Assembly: GCF_014654785.1 (NCBI RefSeq) | Contig: NZ_BNBD01000005.1 | Coordinates: forward strand, 310,001-374,000 | Source: Streptomyces mashuensis | GTDB lineage: Bacteria > Actinomycetota > Actinomycetes > Streptomycetales > Streptomycetaceae | DNA: 64,000 nucleotides | Direction: 5' to 3' | In this document: positions 1-8,393 of the stretch, piece after piece | Position numbering within the stretch: position 1 is the stretch's first letter | Layout of the letters: the number at the start of each line of letters is the position of its first letter | Translations under genes and position numbers: made by a program | The notes under the pieces: model-generated | Database searches by the model: none | Seen by the model: the letters and a program-made list of their open reading frames with translations, nothing else | What the model was told of the DNA's origin: nothing

Positions 1-1
1 G

Positions 2-859
2 GCGGTACGGCGCGACGACGACCTGCCGGGACGGTGCGAGACGGCCGCGACGGCCGTGCTGGGCGCGGTGCTGTGCGGCGTGCTGACGATGGCGCTGGGC
101 TACGCGTCGGGCGGCCCGGTGGGCCGGTCGACGCTCGCCGCGTTCGGCCCGTGCGGCTGGCGCATGGGTGCGACGGTCGCGGCCTGCGCGGCGGCGGTGG
201 GCGTGCCGGGGGCGCTCGTCGTGCGGTGGCGGCGCGGCACGGTGCTGCGGGCGCGGGAGGGTGAGGTCATGCGGGAGCGTACGGAACGGCTGAGGGGCTG
301 GCGCCGGGTCGGCCACACGCTGGGCCTCGCGGTGGAGGAACCGGCCCCGCGCCCGGTGGCGCCTGTATCTGCCGGGCCTGCCGTGGCGCCTGAGCGGCGC
401 TCCTGGTGGCGCTCTCTCGCCGAATGGTTCGGGTTCCGCGTGCCGGGCGCGCCGGTGCCGGAGGCGGCGGAAACGGTCACGTACGAGCCGGAGACGCTCC
501 CGCTGAGGCCCCGCCAGGACGCGGACCGCCGCCCGCCGGTGTCCCCGTCCCCGGAGCCGCCGGAACTGGCGGACCCCCCGCCAGCGGCGAGGTCCGAGCC
601 GTCGCTCTCGCCCCACCAGGCCCCGGCCCCCGCGAGCCCGGGGCCCGGCCCTGCCCGCGAACGCCGCCCCTGGTGGAAGAAACCGCGCCGCGACCGCGCC
701 ACCCCGCCGCCCACCCCGGAGGCGGCGCCCCAGGAATGGCACGACCCGGCCTCCCGCGAGGCCCGCTGGGCAGCGCTGAAGAACGCCTCGGGCGACCTGG
801 TCCCGGCGTTCGAACCGCAGGAACAGCCGCCCCAGGCGATTGACCCGGCTGCGCAGTGA
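2..859 (+). CDS. C-terminal part of a DUF6350-like integral membrane protein (partial, 5' end outside window)
   Basis: The frame is open from the first bases, so the gene starts upstream; the GTG at 56 is only the first internal start codon. The visible part begins with two hydrophobic segments (about codons 19-35 and 50-68 of the visible frame), then a long Pro/Arg/Glu-rich cytoplasmic tail with WWRSL and RRPWWKKPRR patches. A multi-span membrane domain with a proline-rich tail, a short distance from purN in the Streptomyces gene order, fits the DUF6350 family of actinobacterial membrane proteins. That assignment rests on the tail, the last two helices and remembered synteny, so it is moderate. 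No function can be given. Confidence 0.55.
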   Translation, partial: AVRRDDDLPGRCETAATAVLGAVLCGVLTMALGYASGGPVGRSTLAAFGPCGWRMGATVAACAAAVGVPGALVVRWRRGTVLRAREGEVMRERTERLRGWRRVGHTLGLAVEEPAPRPVAPVSAGPAVAPERRSWWRSLAEWFGFRVPGAPVPEAAETVTYEPETLPLRPRQDADRRPPVSPSPEPPELADPPPAARSEPSLSPHQAPAPASPGPGPARERRPWWKKPRRDRATPPPTPEAAPQEWHDPASREARWAALKNASGDLVPAFEPQEQPPQAIDPAAQ

Positions 860-871
860 GCCGCACCGCGG

Positions 872-1531
872 TCAGGACACCGTTCTGCGGGTGGGTTCCT
901 TCGGCCGTCCTGCCCGCAGTTTCCTCACGCGAGCGAGGACAGAGCGGAACGCCGCACTGCCCTCGCCGCTGCTGGCCGCCAGTACGTCCAGCAGTTCGGA
1001 GCTCAGGCCGAGGGCTTCCTCGTAGTCGGTGATGCTGTTCCAGGTGTGGGCGGCGCGGTGGGCCGACTCGCGGGTCATTCTGTGACGGGGCCCCAGCGCA
1101 GACCCTTGCAAGCCTGCCGTATGCAGGTACCAACGAGTTGCCACGCCATGTTGCCCCTTGACGTGGGCCAGCCAGCCCCGCAGCTCCCGGATGTTGATCG
1201 TGTACGGGTGCGCCGGCCCGTACTGCGCGGTGATCTCCTGGTCAAGGAGTTGGGCCTCGGCCTCGGCTGCCGCGAGTGCCTCCGAGTCCTGAGCTGTGCT
1301 GAAGGCAGCCGTGACCGCAGCGATTCTCTGCTGGTAGGGCTGCGGGGGTGGTGGCACCGACTCGTCGGCGCCGCCGTCAGCGACGGGCTCCCGGACAGCC
1401 GGTTCCGACGGTACGGGGGGCGCAGACTGGTCCGTTGTGTCGTCCTGTTGGTGGGTGGTCGCCCAGAAATCCGCGGTGACGGTACCCCACGGGAGCATGG
1501 GGTCGTCGTCGTGCTGCACGGGGAGTCGCAT
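872..1531 (-). CDS. Hypothetical helical protein at the end of the cell-wall hydrolase operon
   Basis: A 219-residue soluble protein. The first 60 residues are acidic and Pro/Gln-rich; the rest (from about PYQQRIAAVTAAF) is helix-rich with Ala/Leu/Glu and resembles the helical repeats of tetratricopeptide-type proteins, though I see no clear TPR consensus. A GGAAAG site lies 4 bases before the ATG. It follows the lytic transglycosylase by 27 bases on the same strand, so the two are probably cotranscribed as part of the secretion-like island. No family is recognised. The stop lies only 13 bases from the convergent membrane-protein gene. Confidence 0.6.
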   Translation of the reverse strand: MRLPVQHDDDPMLPWGTVTADFWATTHQQDDTTDQSAPPVPSEPAVREPVADGGADESVPPPPQPYQQRIAAVTAAFSTAQDSEALAAAEAEAQLLDQEITAQYGPAHPYTINIRELRGWLAHVKGQHGVATRWYLHTAGLQGSALGPRHRMTRESAHRAAHTWNSITDYEEALGLSSELLDVLAASSGEGSAAFRSVLARVRKLRAGRPKEPTRRTVS

Positions 1532-1558
1532 AGCGCTTTCCAGTTCAGAAGAAACGTT

Positions 1559-2596
1559 TCATCCGGCATTGGGGAAGTAGGGCGGCGTCCAGCCTACGTA
1601 CTTGGCTCCCCACTTCTTCTCGATCGCGTCGGCATCCACGACGTCGATGTACCCCTGGCGCAGGATGTCATTGGAAACGATCTTTCCTTGGCCGAGGTAG
1701 ATGGCGATGTGTCCGGCGCGACTGCCCGTGTCCCAGTACATGAGGGCACCGGGGGGAGGGTTGCGGTCGGTGTGCTGCATTTCCTTGGGCACCACGCCGT
1801 AATGGTCGATGGCGTACTGCACGCCGGAGACGTTCCAGCCGTAGACGATCGCCGTGAAGGCGAGACAACGGTTGTACCAGCCGCTGGAGGATCCATCGCC
1901 GGCGTGGGCCTTGGCCCAGGCGATGGCCTCATCGACGCTTCTCGGGTTGTTGAGCTTCCAGCTCTGCTGGCCATCGGTGAAGGATCCGCCTCCGCCGTCG
2001 GCCGCCGCGAAGTTTTTCGATTCCCTGATGATGTCGGCGACGTACCCGGGGGTCTCGCCGTTCTGGGGGATGCCCTTGACGCGTTCGACCGCGTACGGTC
2101 CGGCGTTGTATGCGGCGAGCGCCAGCTCGATGGGGGAGCCGTTGTAATCGGGATGCTTCTTGAACTGCCTCAGCAGGTCGCACATCATCTTTCCCTGGGC
2201 AGGGATGGCATCCGCCGGATCCCAGACGTCCTTCTTGCCATCGCCGTTGCCGTCGACGCCTTCCGTCGCCCACGTGCTGTCGATGAACTGCGCAATTCCC
2301 TTTGCGTTGGCTCTCGACGATGCCGTGGGGTCGAACCCCGACTCGGCCGACAGCTGAGCCGCCAGAATGGACGCCGGCAGTCCCTCCTTGCAGCTGTCGG
2401 CGGCTGCCTGGACGAGTCCGGCGTACTGAGCGGGAACACCACCCTTTCCTACCTTGAGACCGCCGCCAGCAGCACTGGCATTGAAGCCACCACTGTCGCC
2501 GAGTGATGCAATGAGCAGGATGAGTGCGAGTGCCAGGGCGATCGGCCCCAAGAGCACTATTCCAGCTGCAAGCAGCAGTCCCCGTTTGGCGCCCAC
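1559..2596 (-). CDS. Bifunctional cell-wall hydrolase: lytic transglycosylase (SLT) plus NlpC/P60- or CHAP-like domain
   Basis: 345 residues. Residues 7-31 form a membrane anchor or signal. Residues about 54-190 are a soluble lytic transglycosylase fold, with the catalytic Glu at 85 (QLSAESGFD), the KGIAQFIDSTW motif at about 99-109 and AAYNAGP at about 161-167. Residues 205-345 look like a Cys/His peptidase, with Cys244 (NRCLAFTA) and His296 (AGHIAIYLG). The pair of activities would cut both glycan and peptide parts of peptidoglycan, the VirB1-like job of opening the wall for a type IV apparatus. It starts with GTG, 4 bases beyond the end of the upstream small gene's last sense codon and immediately next to its TGA, preceded by AAGGGGGG. 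It is transcribed divergently from the secretion genes. Confidence 0.85.
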   Translation of the reverse strand: MGAKRGLLLAAGIVLLGPIALALALILLIASLGDSGGFNASAAGGGLKVGKGGVPAQYAGLVQAAADSCKEGLPASILAAQLSAESGFDPTASSRANAKGIAQFIDSTWATEGVDGNGDGKKDVWDPADAIPAQGKMMCDLLRQFKKHPDYNGSPIELALAAYNAGPYAVERVKGIPQNGETPGYVADIIRESKNFAAADGGGGSFTDGQQSWKLNNPRSVDEAIAWAKAHAGDGSSSGWYNRCLAFTAIVYGWNVSGVQYAIDHYGVVPKEMQHTDRNPPPGALMYWDTGSRAGHIAIYLGQGKIVSNDILRQGYIDVVDADAIEKKWGAKYVGWTPPYFPNAG

Positions 2597-2815
2597 TCAT
2601 CCCCCCTTGTCCTGGGCGCCGATGGCCGCGGCGCGCTCCAGCAGTCGACGCAAGTCCTTCAGACGTGGAGTCGAGCGAGCGCGGCCGCCAACATCGGCGG
2701 TGACATTGTCACACCAGGCAAAAGGGGATGACGTGGCATCAACGAGCGTCGTGATGTGATCCACAAGCGGGCGATTTGGTGAATAGTCGCCCCAATGCGG
2801 ACAGAGGTTCATCAC
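2597..2815 (-). CDS. Small hypothetical protein, first gene of the hydrolase operon
   Basis: 72 residues beginning MMNLCPHWGDY, soluble, with a basic helical C-terminal half (LKDLRRLLERAAAIG). Its TGA stop directly abuts the GTG of the lytic transglycosylase, which suggests translational coupling. The GTG-ATG start pair has only a weak ribosome site. No family is recognised. It could be a regulator or partner of the hydrolase, but nothing in the sequence shows this. Confidence 0.5.
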   Translation of the reverse strand: MMNLCPHWGDYSPNRPLVDHITTLVDATSSPFAWCDNVTADVGGRARSTPRLKDLRRLLERAAAIGAQDKGG

Positions 2816-2959
2816 TTCGTCGAGTGGGGATGAGGCGTGTCTGACTCTTAGTCGACAAATCCATCCGGCTCTGCGCTGTCATGACCTGACCTTAGACTTA
2901 TCCCACGACGGGCAGCTGGGGGTAGGGCTGTCCAATGCAGTTGAAAATTCGGGGGAAGG

Positions 2960-3832
2960 GTGGCCAAGGCGCCGCAACCAGCCATGCAGTTGCCCACGCA
3001 CGCGAGAGTCGTAGTACCGGTCATGGCCGCTACGGGGGGTAGTGGCCGATCCACCGTCGTGGCGCTGTTGACGAGTTCGCTGGCATCAATCTGCTCGGCA
3101 GTGGCTCTGGATACCGGTCCTCGCCTCGCCTCGCCGTGGCCCGCGTGGCCAACTGAATCGGGGGGCGGGCTGGCCTCGCTGCCGGCGGACCAACTGATGA
3201 CGCGGCGTCAGGTGCTGGCTGCAGCGTCCCGGTGTCACACCGCCGAGGGGGGGATCTGGCACGTCCTCACCGACCACCAGGAGTGGTCCGACGCCCCGCT
3301 GCCGTTGCCCCAGGAGCCGGCTGCCTGGTATCAACTCGCTGCAGCTGGTGCTTGGCAGGCGGTTGTGGCGGACACCAGTCACCCGGTAGCCCACGACCTC
3401 GTTGCTGCCCGGGCGCAGGGACGTACTGGCCTCAGTGCGGCCTGGTGCTCACTGCCTTTTACCGTCCCGGTGCTGTGCGCTGCGGCGTCGGGGGCCGGTG
3501 TTCTCGCGTTGCAGTCAGCCGTACAGGCAGCAATTGCGGAGGGACTCCCCTTGCAACGCACCGTCGTGGCCCTCGTCGCCACGGGCGATGGCCGATGGCC
3601 TGCGCAAGTGCGTGCCGCAGAAACGATGCTTCAGGCACGGGTCGGTGCGGTGATCGGCGTGCCCTACGACCCCCAGATCCGCAGCACCGGCATGGCGCAG
3701 CCCGGTCGCCTCAAGCCACGCACGCTCGCAGCCGCCTCCGAACTCGTCCGGGCGGTGCTCGCGGCAGCGCATGCGACGTGGGGCGAGCCGCTGCCGCCGG
3801 CCGCCGTGCCCGCTGCCGCGCACGTTCTCTGA
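2960..3832 (+). CDS. MinD/ParA-like P-loop protein with a degenerate Walker A motif
   Basis: 290 residues. Near the N-terminus the motif AATGGSGRST (residues 23-32) matches the deviant Walker A loop of MinD/ParA/CpaE ATPases, but both the signature and the usual catalytic lysine positions are replaced (Thr and Arg). A later VVADTSHP segment sits where the family's switch Asp is found. Such proteins often begin actinobacterial type IV secretion or pilus operons and may position the machine. The GTG start is preceded by GGGGGAAGG. It is the first gene of the plus-strand run and shares a 144-base divergent promoter region with the hydrolase operon. ATP hydrolysis is doubtful. Confidence 0.6.
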   Translation: MAKAPQPAMQLPTHARVVVPVMAATGGSGRSTVVALLTSSLASICSAVALDTGPRLASPWPAWPTESGGGLASLPADQLMTRRQVLAAASRCHTAEGGIWHVLTDHQEWSDAPLPLPQEPAAWYQLAAAGAWQAVVADTSHPVAHDLVAARAQGRTGLSAAWCSLPFTVPVLCAAASGAGVLALQSAVQAAIAEGLPLQRTVVALVATGDGRWPAQVRAAETMLQARVGAVIGVPYDPQIRSTGMAQPGRLKPRTLAAASELVRAVLAAAHATWGEPLPPAAVPAAAHVL

Positions 3833-3863
3833 ATCCATCACCTACCACCTGAAGGGTGGCCAG

Positions 3864-4178
3864 ATGAGCCAGATGATGCACACTGCAATGACCGTCCTCG
3901 CCGACGGCCCCCTGCCCGACTTCAAGCCGGAACTCCCCAGCGCCCTCAAGACACCCACGGGCCAGATCCTCGGCTGGGCCGCCGGCATCGGCCTCTTCCT
4001 GGCCGTCCTCGGCGGCCTGTGCGGCTGGGGCGCCGTGGCCATCGGACACAACACCGAGCGCGGCGGCCTCGCTGCCCGCGGCAAGCAGGCCATCGTCTGG
4101 TCCCTCATCTCCGGCCTCGGCATCGGCGTCACCGCCGGCCTGGTCCTCGCCTTCTACAACATGGCCAAGGCCGGGTGA
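3864..4178 (+). CDS. Small two-helix membrane protein, DUF6112/VirB2-TrbC-like
   Basis: 104 residues from the ATG at 3864, which has a GAAGGGTGG site 4 bases upstream; an in-frame start further up would overlap the previous gene without a ribosome site. After a 30-residue N-terminal part come two hydrophobic helices (about 36-60 and 76-100) joined by a short polar loop (HNTERGGLAARGKQ). Size, topology and place just before VirB8/VirB6-like genes match the small pilin-like or DUF6112 proteins of actinobacterial type IV systems. It is likely a membrane component of the channel or a pilin-like subunit. Its stop overlaps the next gene's GTG. Confidence 0.65.
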   Translation: MSQMMHTAMTVLADGPLPDFKPELPSALKTPTGQILGWAAGIGLFLAVLGGLCGWGAVAIGHNTERGGLAARGKQAIVWSLISGLGIGVTAGLVLAFYNMAKAG

Positions 4179-4939
4179 CCCCGATGGACTTCGACCGCAA
4201 GGCACGCAGGGCACGTCTTCGACTCCTGGTCATCGGTGCGACAGTTGCGGCGCTCGTAGTAGGTGGCGTGGTCTTTGCGCTCACCTACCTCACGGGGGGT
4301 AGGAAGGCGGTGCCAACAGTCGCGAACCCCACGAAGAGTGCACCGACGAACTCTCCATCACCAGGGAAGACCTTCACGCCTGGCACGGCGAGGCCGTGGC
4401 TGGTGAGGAAGGGGCAGTCGATGAAGGACGGCGTCAGTGTCGGCTTCACGCGTGGCGCCGGGGGGGCTCTGTCAGCCGCAGTACGACATCAGCAAGAGTT
4501 GGACATTCTCAGCGATTCTTTCGCCAGAAAACAGCTGAGCGTGATTGTCTCGCGCGACTCGCAAGACACCGTCGACCGCCGAGTTTCAGAAGTTCGGAAA
4601 ATGCGCGAAAGGGCAGGCTTGCCGCCGTCGGGCGACACCCCCGGGGGATTGTCGATCATTACACAGGTCAAGGCGGCACGAATACGTGCCCTGGATGACG
4701 AGGAGGACGTCGTTGAAGTCTGGATGTCATTTGACCGATACGCAACGACGCCCGACAAGCCAGCCGACAATGAGCCCTTGAGGGATGAGACGACCTACGC
4801 CATTTACAAGTGGCAGGACGGCGACTGGAAGCTGACAGAGGAACCTCAGTACAAGAACTTGGTGCGCGGCCCAGTCACGTATGACATCAATAGCCCCTAT
4901 GCATGGCAGGACCAGTGGCGGAGGGTTGTCGTTGAGTAG
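4175..4939 (+). CDS. VirB8/TcpC-like membrane protein of the type IV secretion block
   Basis: About 251-254 residues: a short basic N-terminus, one transmembrane helix (about 11-36), a Pro/Ser/Thr linker and a periplasmic-side alpha/beta domain ending with TYAIYKWQDGDWKL. This layout is that of VirB8/TcpC-type proteins with an NTF2-like domain; the family match is by architecture, not clear sequence identity. The GTG at 4175 overlaps the previous stop; the ATG at 4184 is the alternative start. Codon use (AGA, ATA, many Asn/Lys A-rich codons) is less GC-biased than flanking core genes, a sign of foreign origin. The 3' end overlaps the TTG start of the next gene. Confidence 0.6.
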   Translation: MTPMDFDRKARRARLRLLVIGATVAALVVGGVVFALTYLTGGRKAVPTVANPTKSAPTNSPSPGKTFTPGTARPWLVRKGQSMKDGVSVGFTRGAGGALSAAVRHQQELDILSDSFARKQLSVIVSRDSQDTVDRRVSEVRKMRERAGLPPSGDTPGGLSIITQVKAARIRALDDEEDVVEVWMSFDRYATTPDKPADNEPLRDETTYAIYKWQDGDWKLTEEPQYKNLVRGPVTYDINSPYAWQDQWRRVVVE

Positions 4940-6869
4940 AGCGCTGGCCTGGGCGAGCACCCTTGCCTGCGCCCTCATGGCCTTTCTGGTGATTGCGGCA
5001 CCGCCGGCCATGGCTGGCGCCAAGCCCCCGGCGCCGTACCCGAAAGAATTCGCGGAAGCACAGGCTTATGGCGACATAATCGGTATCAATAAAAAGACCG
5101 GCGAGTATTGCAACTATTCCCAACAGGTCAACAGTGGCGAGAAGGGGCCTTGTCGCCGTCCGGACGACTGCCAGGACTTTCCGGCAGGAACGGGAATTTG
5201 TGAATACGAGGACTCGAAAAAACCCGAAGATCAGCAGAAAATCAACGAAAATGAGCTGAAGCGCTGGGAGGAGAAGGCTGATTCGAAGCAGCCCGGCTAC
5301 GAGGAGGTGAAAAAACGCCTCACCGAATGCGTGAAGAAGGGTGAGCCTTTTCAGGAGTGCCAGAGGAAGGCCACGGACCAAGGGTCGCTTCCGGCAGAAG
5401 TGGGCAATTGGATCGCCGGCAAGATATCCAAGCTTGCCTCGGATGCCTTGAAGGCTGCCGCTGCAGCAATCGGCGAATCAGTGGTATGGCTGCTCAAGGA
5501 GTTTGCGAAGGCGTTCAACAGCTTCTCCACGATCGACTTGAAGAAGACCGGGATCGGGCCGATTGCGGGCATCATGTGGGCCCTTTCGGCGCTGGTTGCC
5601 GCATTCTTGCTGCTGATCCAGTTCGGAAAGTTGGCAGTCTCCCAGCAGGGCGGCCCGTTGGTGACTGCGGTCACGGGGCTGGCGAAGTGGGCTTTGGTGA
5701 TATCCGTCTACATCACCGCGACCCAGACAGCGTTGAACTGGTCGGACACGCTCAGCACGGCGTTGGTCAATTACACGTTCGACGGTGGCGGAAGTGGCGA
5801 CGGCGACGCCACCAAGGCCATGCAGGTCCAGTTGGGGAAGCTCTTTGCCGGCCTGGTGGGCGCGGGCGGGGCTACGGCCACCGGCGCCGCATTGGTCGGT
5901 GGCACGGGCGTTCTGGCGCAGGCAGTGGGCGTGACCATCGTCATCGGCGTGCTGTGCATCGTCGCCATCGGCGCCTTGTGGATCGAGATGCTGATGCGCC
6001 AAGCCGGAATCATGGTCCTGGTGACCGTTATGCCGCTGGTACTGGCCGGTCAGATGGCGGATGCCACACGTGAGTGGTGGCCGAAGACCCGCAACGCGTT
6101 GATCGCGCTCGTACTGATGAAGCCGGTGATCGTAATCTGCTTCAGCATCGGCTTCAGCGCGATGGCCAAGGGCGACGGTATCTACAACGTTCTCGCCGGC
6201 CTGCTCATCTTCATTCTGGCGGCGTTCGCCTGGCCCGTGCTGGCGAAATTCATGACGTTTACCAGCAACGGCTCTGGTAACGCGGCTGCCGCGGGACTGA
6301 TGGGGGTGATCGGGGGAAGCGTCTCCTCGGCGTTCGGCGGTAACCAGCCTTCCCTTGCCGGGCCCGGCACCGTGGGCGACGGCAGCGGCTACACGCAGGC
6401 CGTGGAGGACGACAATGCGGCAACCGTCGGCAACGGCGGTGCGTCCGGCAGCTTCTGGTCCAAGAGCGCGGATGCGTTGGCGTCCAAGATGCGCGGCTCC
6501 GGCAGCTTCGGGTCGCAGCTCAAGGGCAGCGTGGGCATGGGGTTCCAGGTCGCGGCCGCCGGTAAGAACATGCTCGAGACCGCCGGGGCCAACACCGCCG
6601 CGCATGCAGGCCTGGATCAAGGCGCCCAGGGCGCAAGCCAGGTAATCGTCCCCCGTCGGCTCGACGCACAGACAGCTGCCCCGACAACCGACGCCGCTCC
6701 GTCACAGGCGAGGGAGTCCGAGCCCCCACCGGTCCCCGCGCAGTCACCGACGCAGGAGACCCAGCGCCCATCGGCCATAGCCACCGGGGCCACTGAGCCC
6801 CCACTGGGGGATCCGGTGCCCACGAAACTGGCGCAGCTACCGCCCGCGCCGAACTCGGAAGGGAGCTGA
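4932..6869 (+). CDS. TrbL/VirB6-like polytopic channel protein with signal peptide
   Basis: 645 residues from TTG at 4932, chosen because GGAGGG ends 6 bases before it and the reading overlaps the previous stop. Residues 1-29 form a signal peptide (ending APPAMAGA). A charged extracellular region with several Cys follows (about 30-160), then about six membrane helices (from about residue 200 to 450, including LWIEMLMRQAGIMVLVTVMPLVLAG and ALIALVLMKPVIVICF). The last 190 residues are Gly/Ala/Pro-rich and low complexity. This is the TrbL/VirB6 layout of the inner-membrane channel. The extracellular part uses unusually AT-rich codons (AAA, ATA, AAT runs) for this genome. Confidence 0.75.
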   Translation: MSRALAWASTLACALMAFLVIAAPPAMAGAKPPAPYPKEFAEAQAYGDIIGINKKTGEYCNYSQQVNSGEKGPCRRPDDCQDFPAGTGICEYEDSKKPEDQQKINENELKRWEEKADSKQPGYEEVKKRLTECVKKGEPFQECQRKATDQGSLPAEVGNWIAGKISKLASDALKAAAAAIGESVVWLLKEFAKAFNSFSTIDLKKTGIGPIAGIMWALSALVAAFLLLIQFGKLAVSQQGGPLVTAVTGLAKWALVISVYITATQTALNWSDTLSTALVNYTFDGGGSGDGDATKAMQVQLGKLFAGLVGAGGATATGAALVGGTGVLAQAVGVTIVIGVLCIVAIGALWIEMLMRQAGIMVLVTVMPLVLAGQMADATREWWPKTRNALIALVLMKPVIVICFSIGFSAMAKGDGIYNVLAGLLIFILAAFAWPVLAKFMTFTSNGSGNAAAAGLMGVIGGSVSSAFGGNQPSLAGPGTVGDGSGYTQAVEDDNAATVGNGGASGSFWSKSADALASKMRGSGSFGSQLKGSVGMGFQVAAAGKNMLETAGANTAAHAGLDQGAQGASQVIVPRRLDAQTAAPTTDAAPSQARESEPPPVPAQSPTQETQRPSAIATGATEPPLGDPVPTKLAQLPPAPNSEGS

Positions 6870-6872
6870 CCG

Positions 6873-8393
6873 GTGTCCGCACCGAATCTCTACAGTGGTT
6901 GGCAGTCGGAGCGCTCGGGCTTCATCGGCAACCTCTCCGGGCTCGGCTTCTGCCTGGTGGCCGCTGCCTCGATCATTGCCCTGACCCCCGTCTACATGCA
7001 CAGCTGGGGCGCCGCATTCGTCTGTCTTCCCCTCGCCGCGCTGCTGCTCCTCCTTGCCTACGGGCGGGTGCTGGGCCTCAGCGCGGACGAATGGATCGCT
7101 CTCGCAGTAAGGCACCAGATCGCCGTGGCCACCAAACGGAACATCTTCTTCTCCGGGGTGTTCGCCCCGCGCACCAAGGACGGGCAGCAGCCCATGGACC
7201 TGCCCGGGGTGCTGGCACGTCTGCATCTGCTGGAGGCCCCCGACGGGCTGGGCGGGACCTTGGGCGTCATGCACAACCCGGTCGACGGCACGTACACCGC
7301 GATCTGCCGGGTGTCCTTCCCCGGCCTGGCGCTGGTGGACACCGACAAGCAGAACGCGCGCGTGAAGGCGTGGGCGGCCTACCTGCGGTCGCTGTGCAAG
7401 GAGGGCGGCGCGATCACGCGCGTCAGTGTCCACCAGCGCTCGTTGCCCGATGACGGCGCGGCGCTGCGGGGGTGGACCGAGCGCCACCTGTCTCCCGAAG
7501 CCCCGGCCCAGGCAGTACAGGCGCTCGAGGAGCTCATGGCTGGTGCCGGACCGACCGCGACCGTGCGCGAGACATACCTGGCAGTGACCTTGTCCTCCTC
7601 GCGGGCCCGCCTGGCCATCAAGGGTGCCGGCGGTGGGCAGATCGGTGCGGCTGCCGTTCTGGTGCGCGAGGTGCAGGCCATGCACAGCTCGCTGTCCAGC
7701 GCGGGCCTGCAGGTCCTGGAGTGGCTCACTCCCCGAGGGGTGGCCCAGGCCATCCGTACCGCCTACGACCCGGAGGCGCAGCTGATGCTGTCGTCGCGGA
7801 ACACGTCGGCGGAGAACCCGGAGTGGACGGGCACGCCGCGCGGGGTGGACCCGGCGCTGGCCGGGCCGGCGGCCGCAGAGAGCGGCTGGGGTCTGTACCG
7901 GCACGACGGGGCATGGACGGTGAGCTACCAGGTCCGTGGCTTCCCCAAGAGCGAGGTGTACGCGACGTTCCTGCAGCCGCTGCTGCGGCCTCGTGCCAAC
8001 GCCCGCCGTTCGATGAGCCTGGTCTACGAGCCGGTCGGCCCGGCCAAGGCCCGCCAGGAATTGGCAAGGGAGAAGACCAAGCGGGACACCGCGCGCAGAT
8101 TCCGTGCCAAGACAGGCCGGGCGGAGTCGGAGGACGAGCGCCTGGAAGCCATGACGGCGCGAGCCCAGGACATGGCGCGAGCCTCGGGCCACGGCGTCGT
8201 GCGGCTGACGGCGATGCTTGCCGTCACCGTCACAGACCTGGACCAGTTGGAGACGGCCTGCGCGGAGCTTCAGGCCGATGCCTCGGACGCCGGGCTGGAG
8301 CTGCGGCGCGTATGGGGAGCTCAGGATTCGGCGTTCGCTGTCGCGGCCCTGCCTTTGGGCCAGGGGCTGCCGGACCGAAGGATCGGTATCTGA
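6873..8393 (+). CDS. SCO6880-family membrane protein of type IV secretion-like clusters
   Basis: 506 residues. Residues about 22-62 hold two hydrophobic helices (LGFCLVAAASIIAL and FVCLPLAALLLLLAYG); the rest is a cytoplasmic alpha/beta domain. The start SAPNLYSGWQSERSGFIGNL and the overall size match the SCO6880 family, which precedes VirB4-like ATPases in actinobacteria and corresponds roughly to a PrgI/VirB3 module fused to the N-terminal non-ATPase part of VirB4. The stop overlaps the ATG of the ATPase by one base, so the two are probably translated together and work as one energizing unit at the membrane. Confidence 0.8.
   Translation: MSAPNLYSGWQSERSGFIGNLSGLGFCLVAAASIIALTPVYMHSWGAAFVCLPLAALLLLLAYGRVLGLSADEWIALAVRHQIAVATKRNIFFSGVFAPRTKDGQQPMDLPGVLARLHLLEAPDGLGGTLGVMHNPVDGTYTAICRVSFPGLALVDTDKQNARVKAWAAYLRSLCKEGGAITRVSVHQRSLPDDGAALRGWTERHLSPEAPAQAVQALEELMAGAGPTATVRETYLAVTLSSSRARLAIKGAGGGQIGAAAVLVREVQAMHSSLSSAGLQVLEWLTPRGVAQAIRTAYDPEAQLMLSSRNTSAENPEWTGTPRGVDPALAGPAAAESGWGLYRHDGAWTVSYQVRGFPKSEVYATFLQPLLRPRANARRSMSLVYEPVGPAKARQELAREKTKRDTARRFRAKTGRAESEDERLEAMTARAQDMARASGHGVVRLTAMLAVTVTDLDQLETACAELQADASDAGLELRRVWGAQDSAFAVAALPLGQGLPDRRIGI

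Noticed and set aside
5478..6620. 380-codon minus-strand frame over the TrbL-like gene
   Set aside because: Shadow frame; the plus strand has signal peptide, helices and family match.
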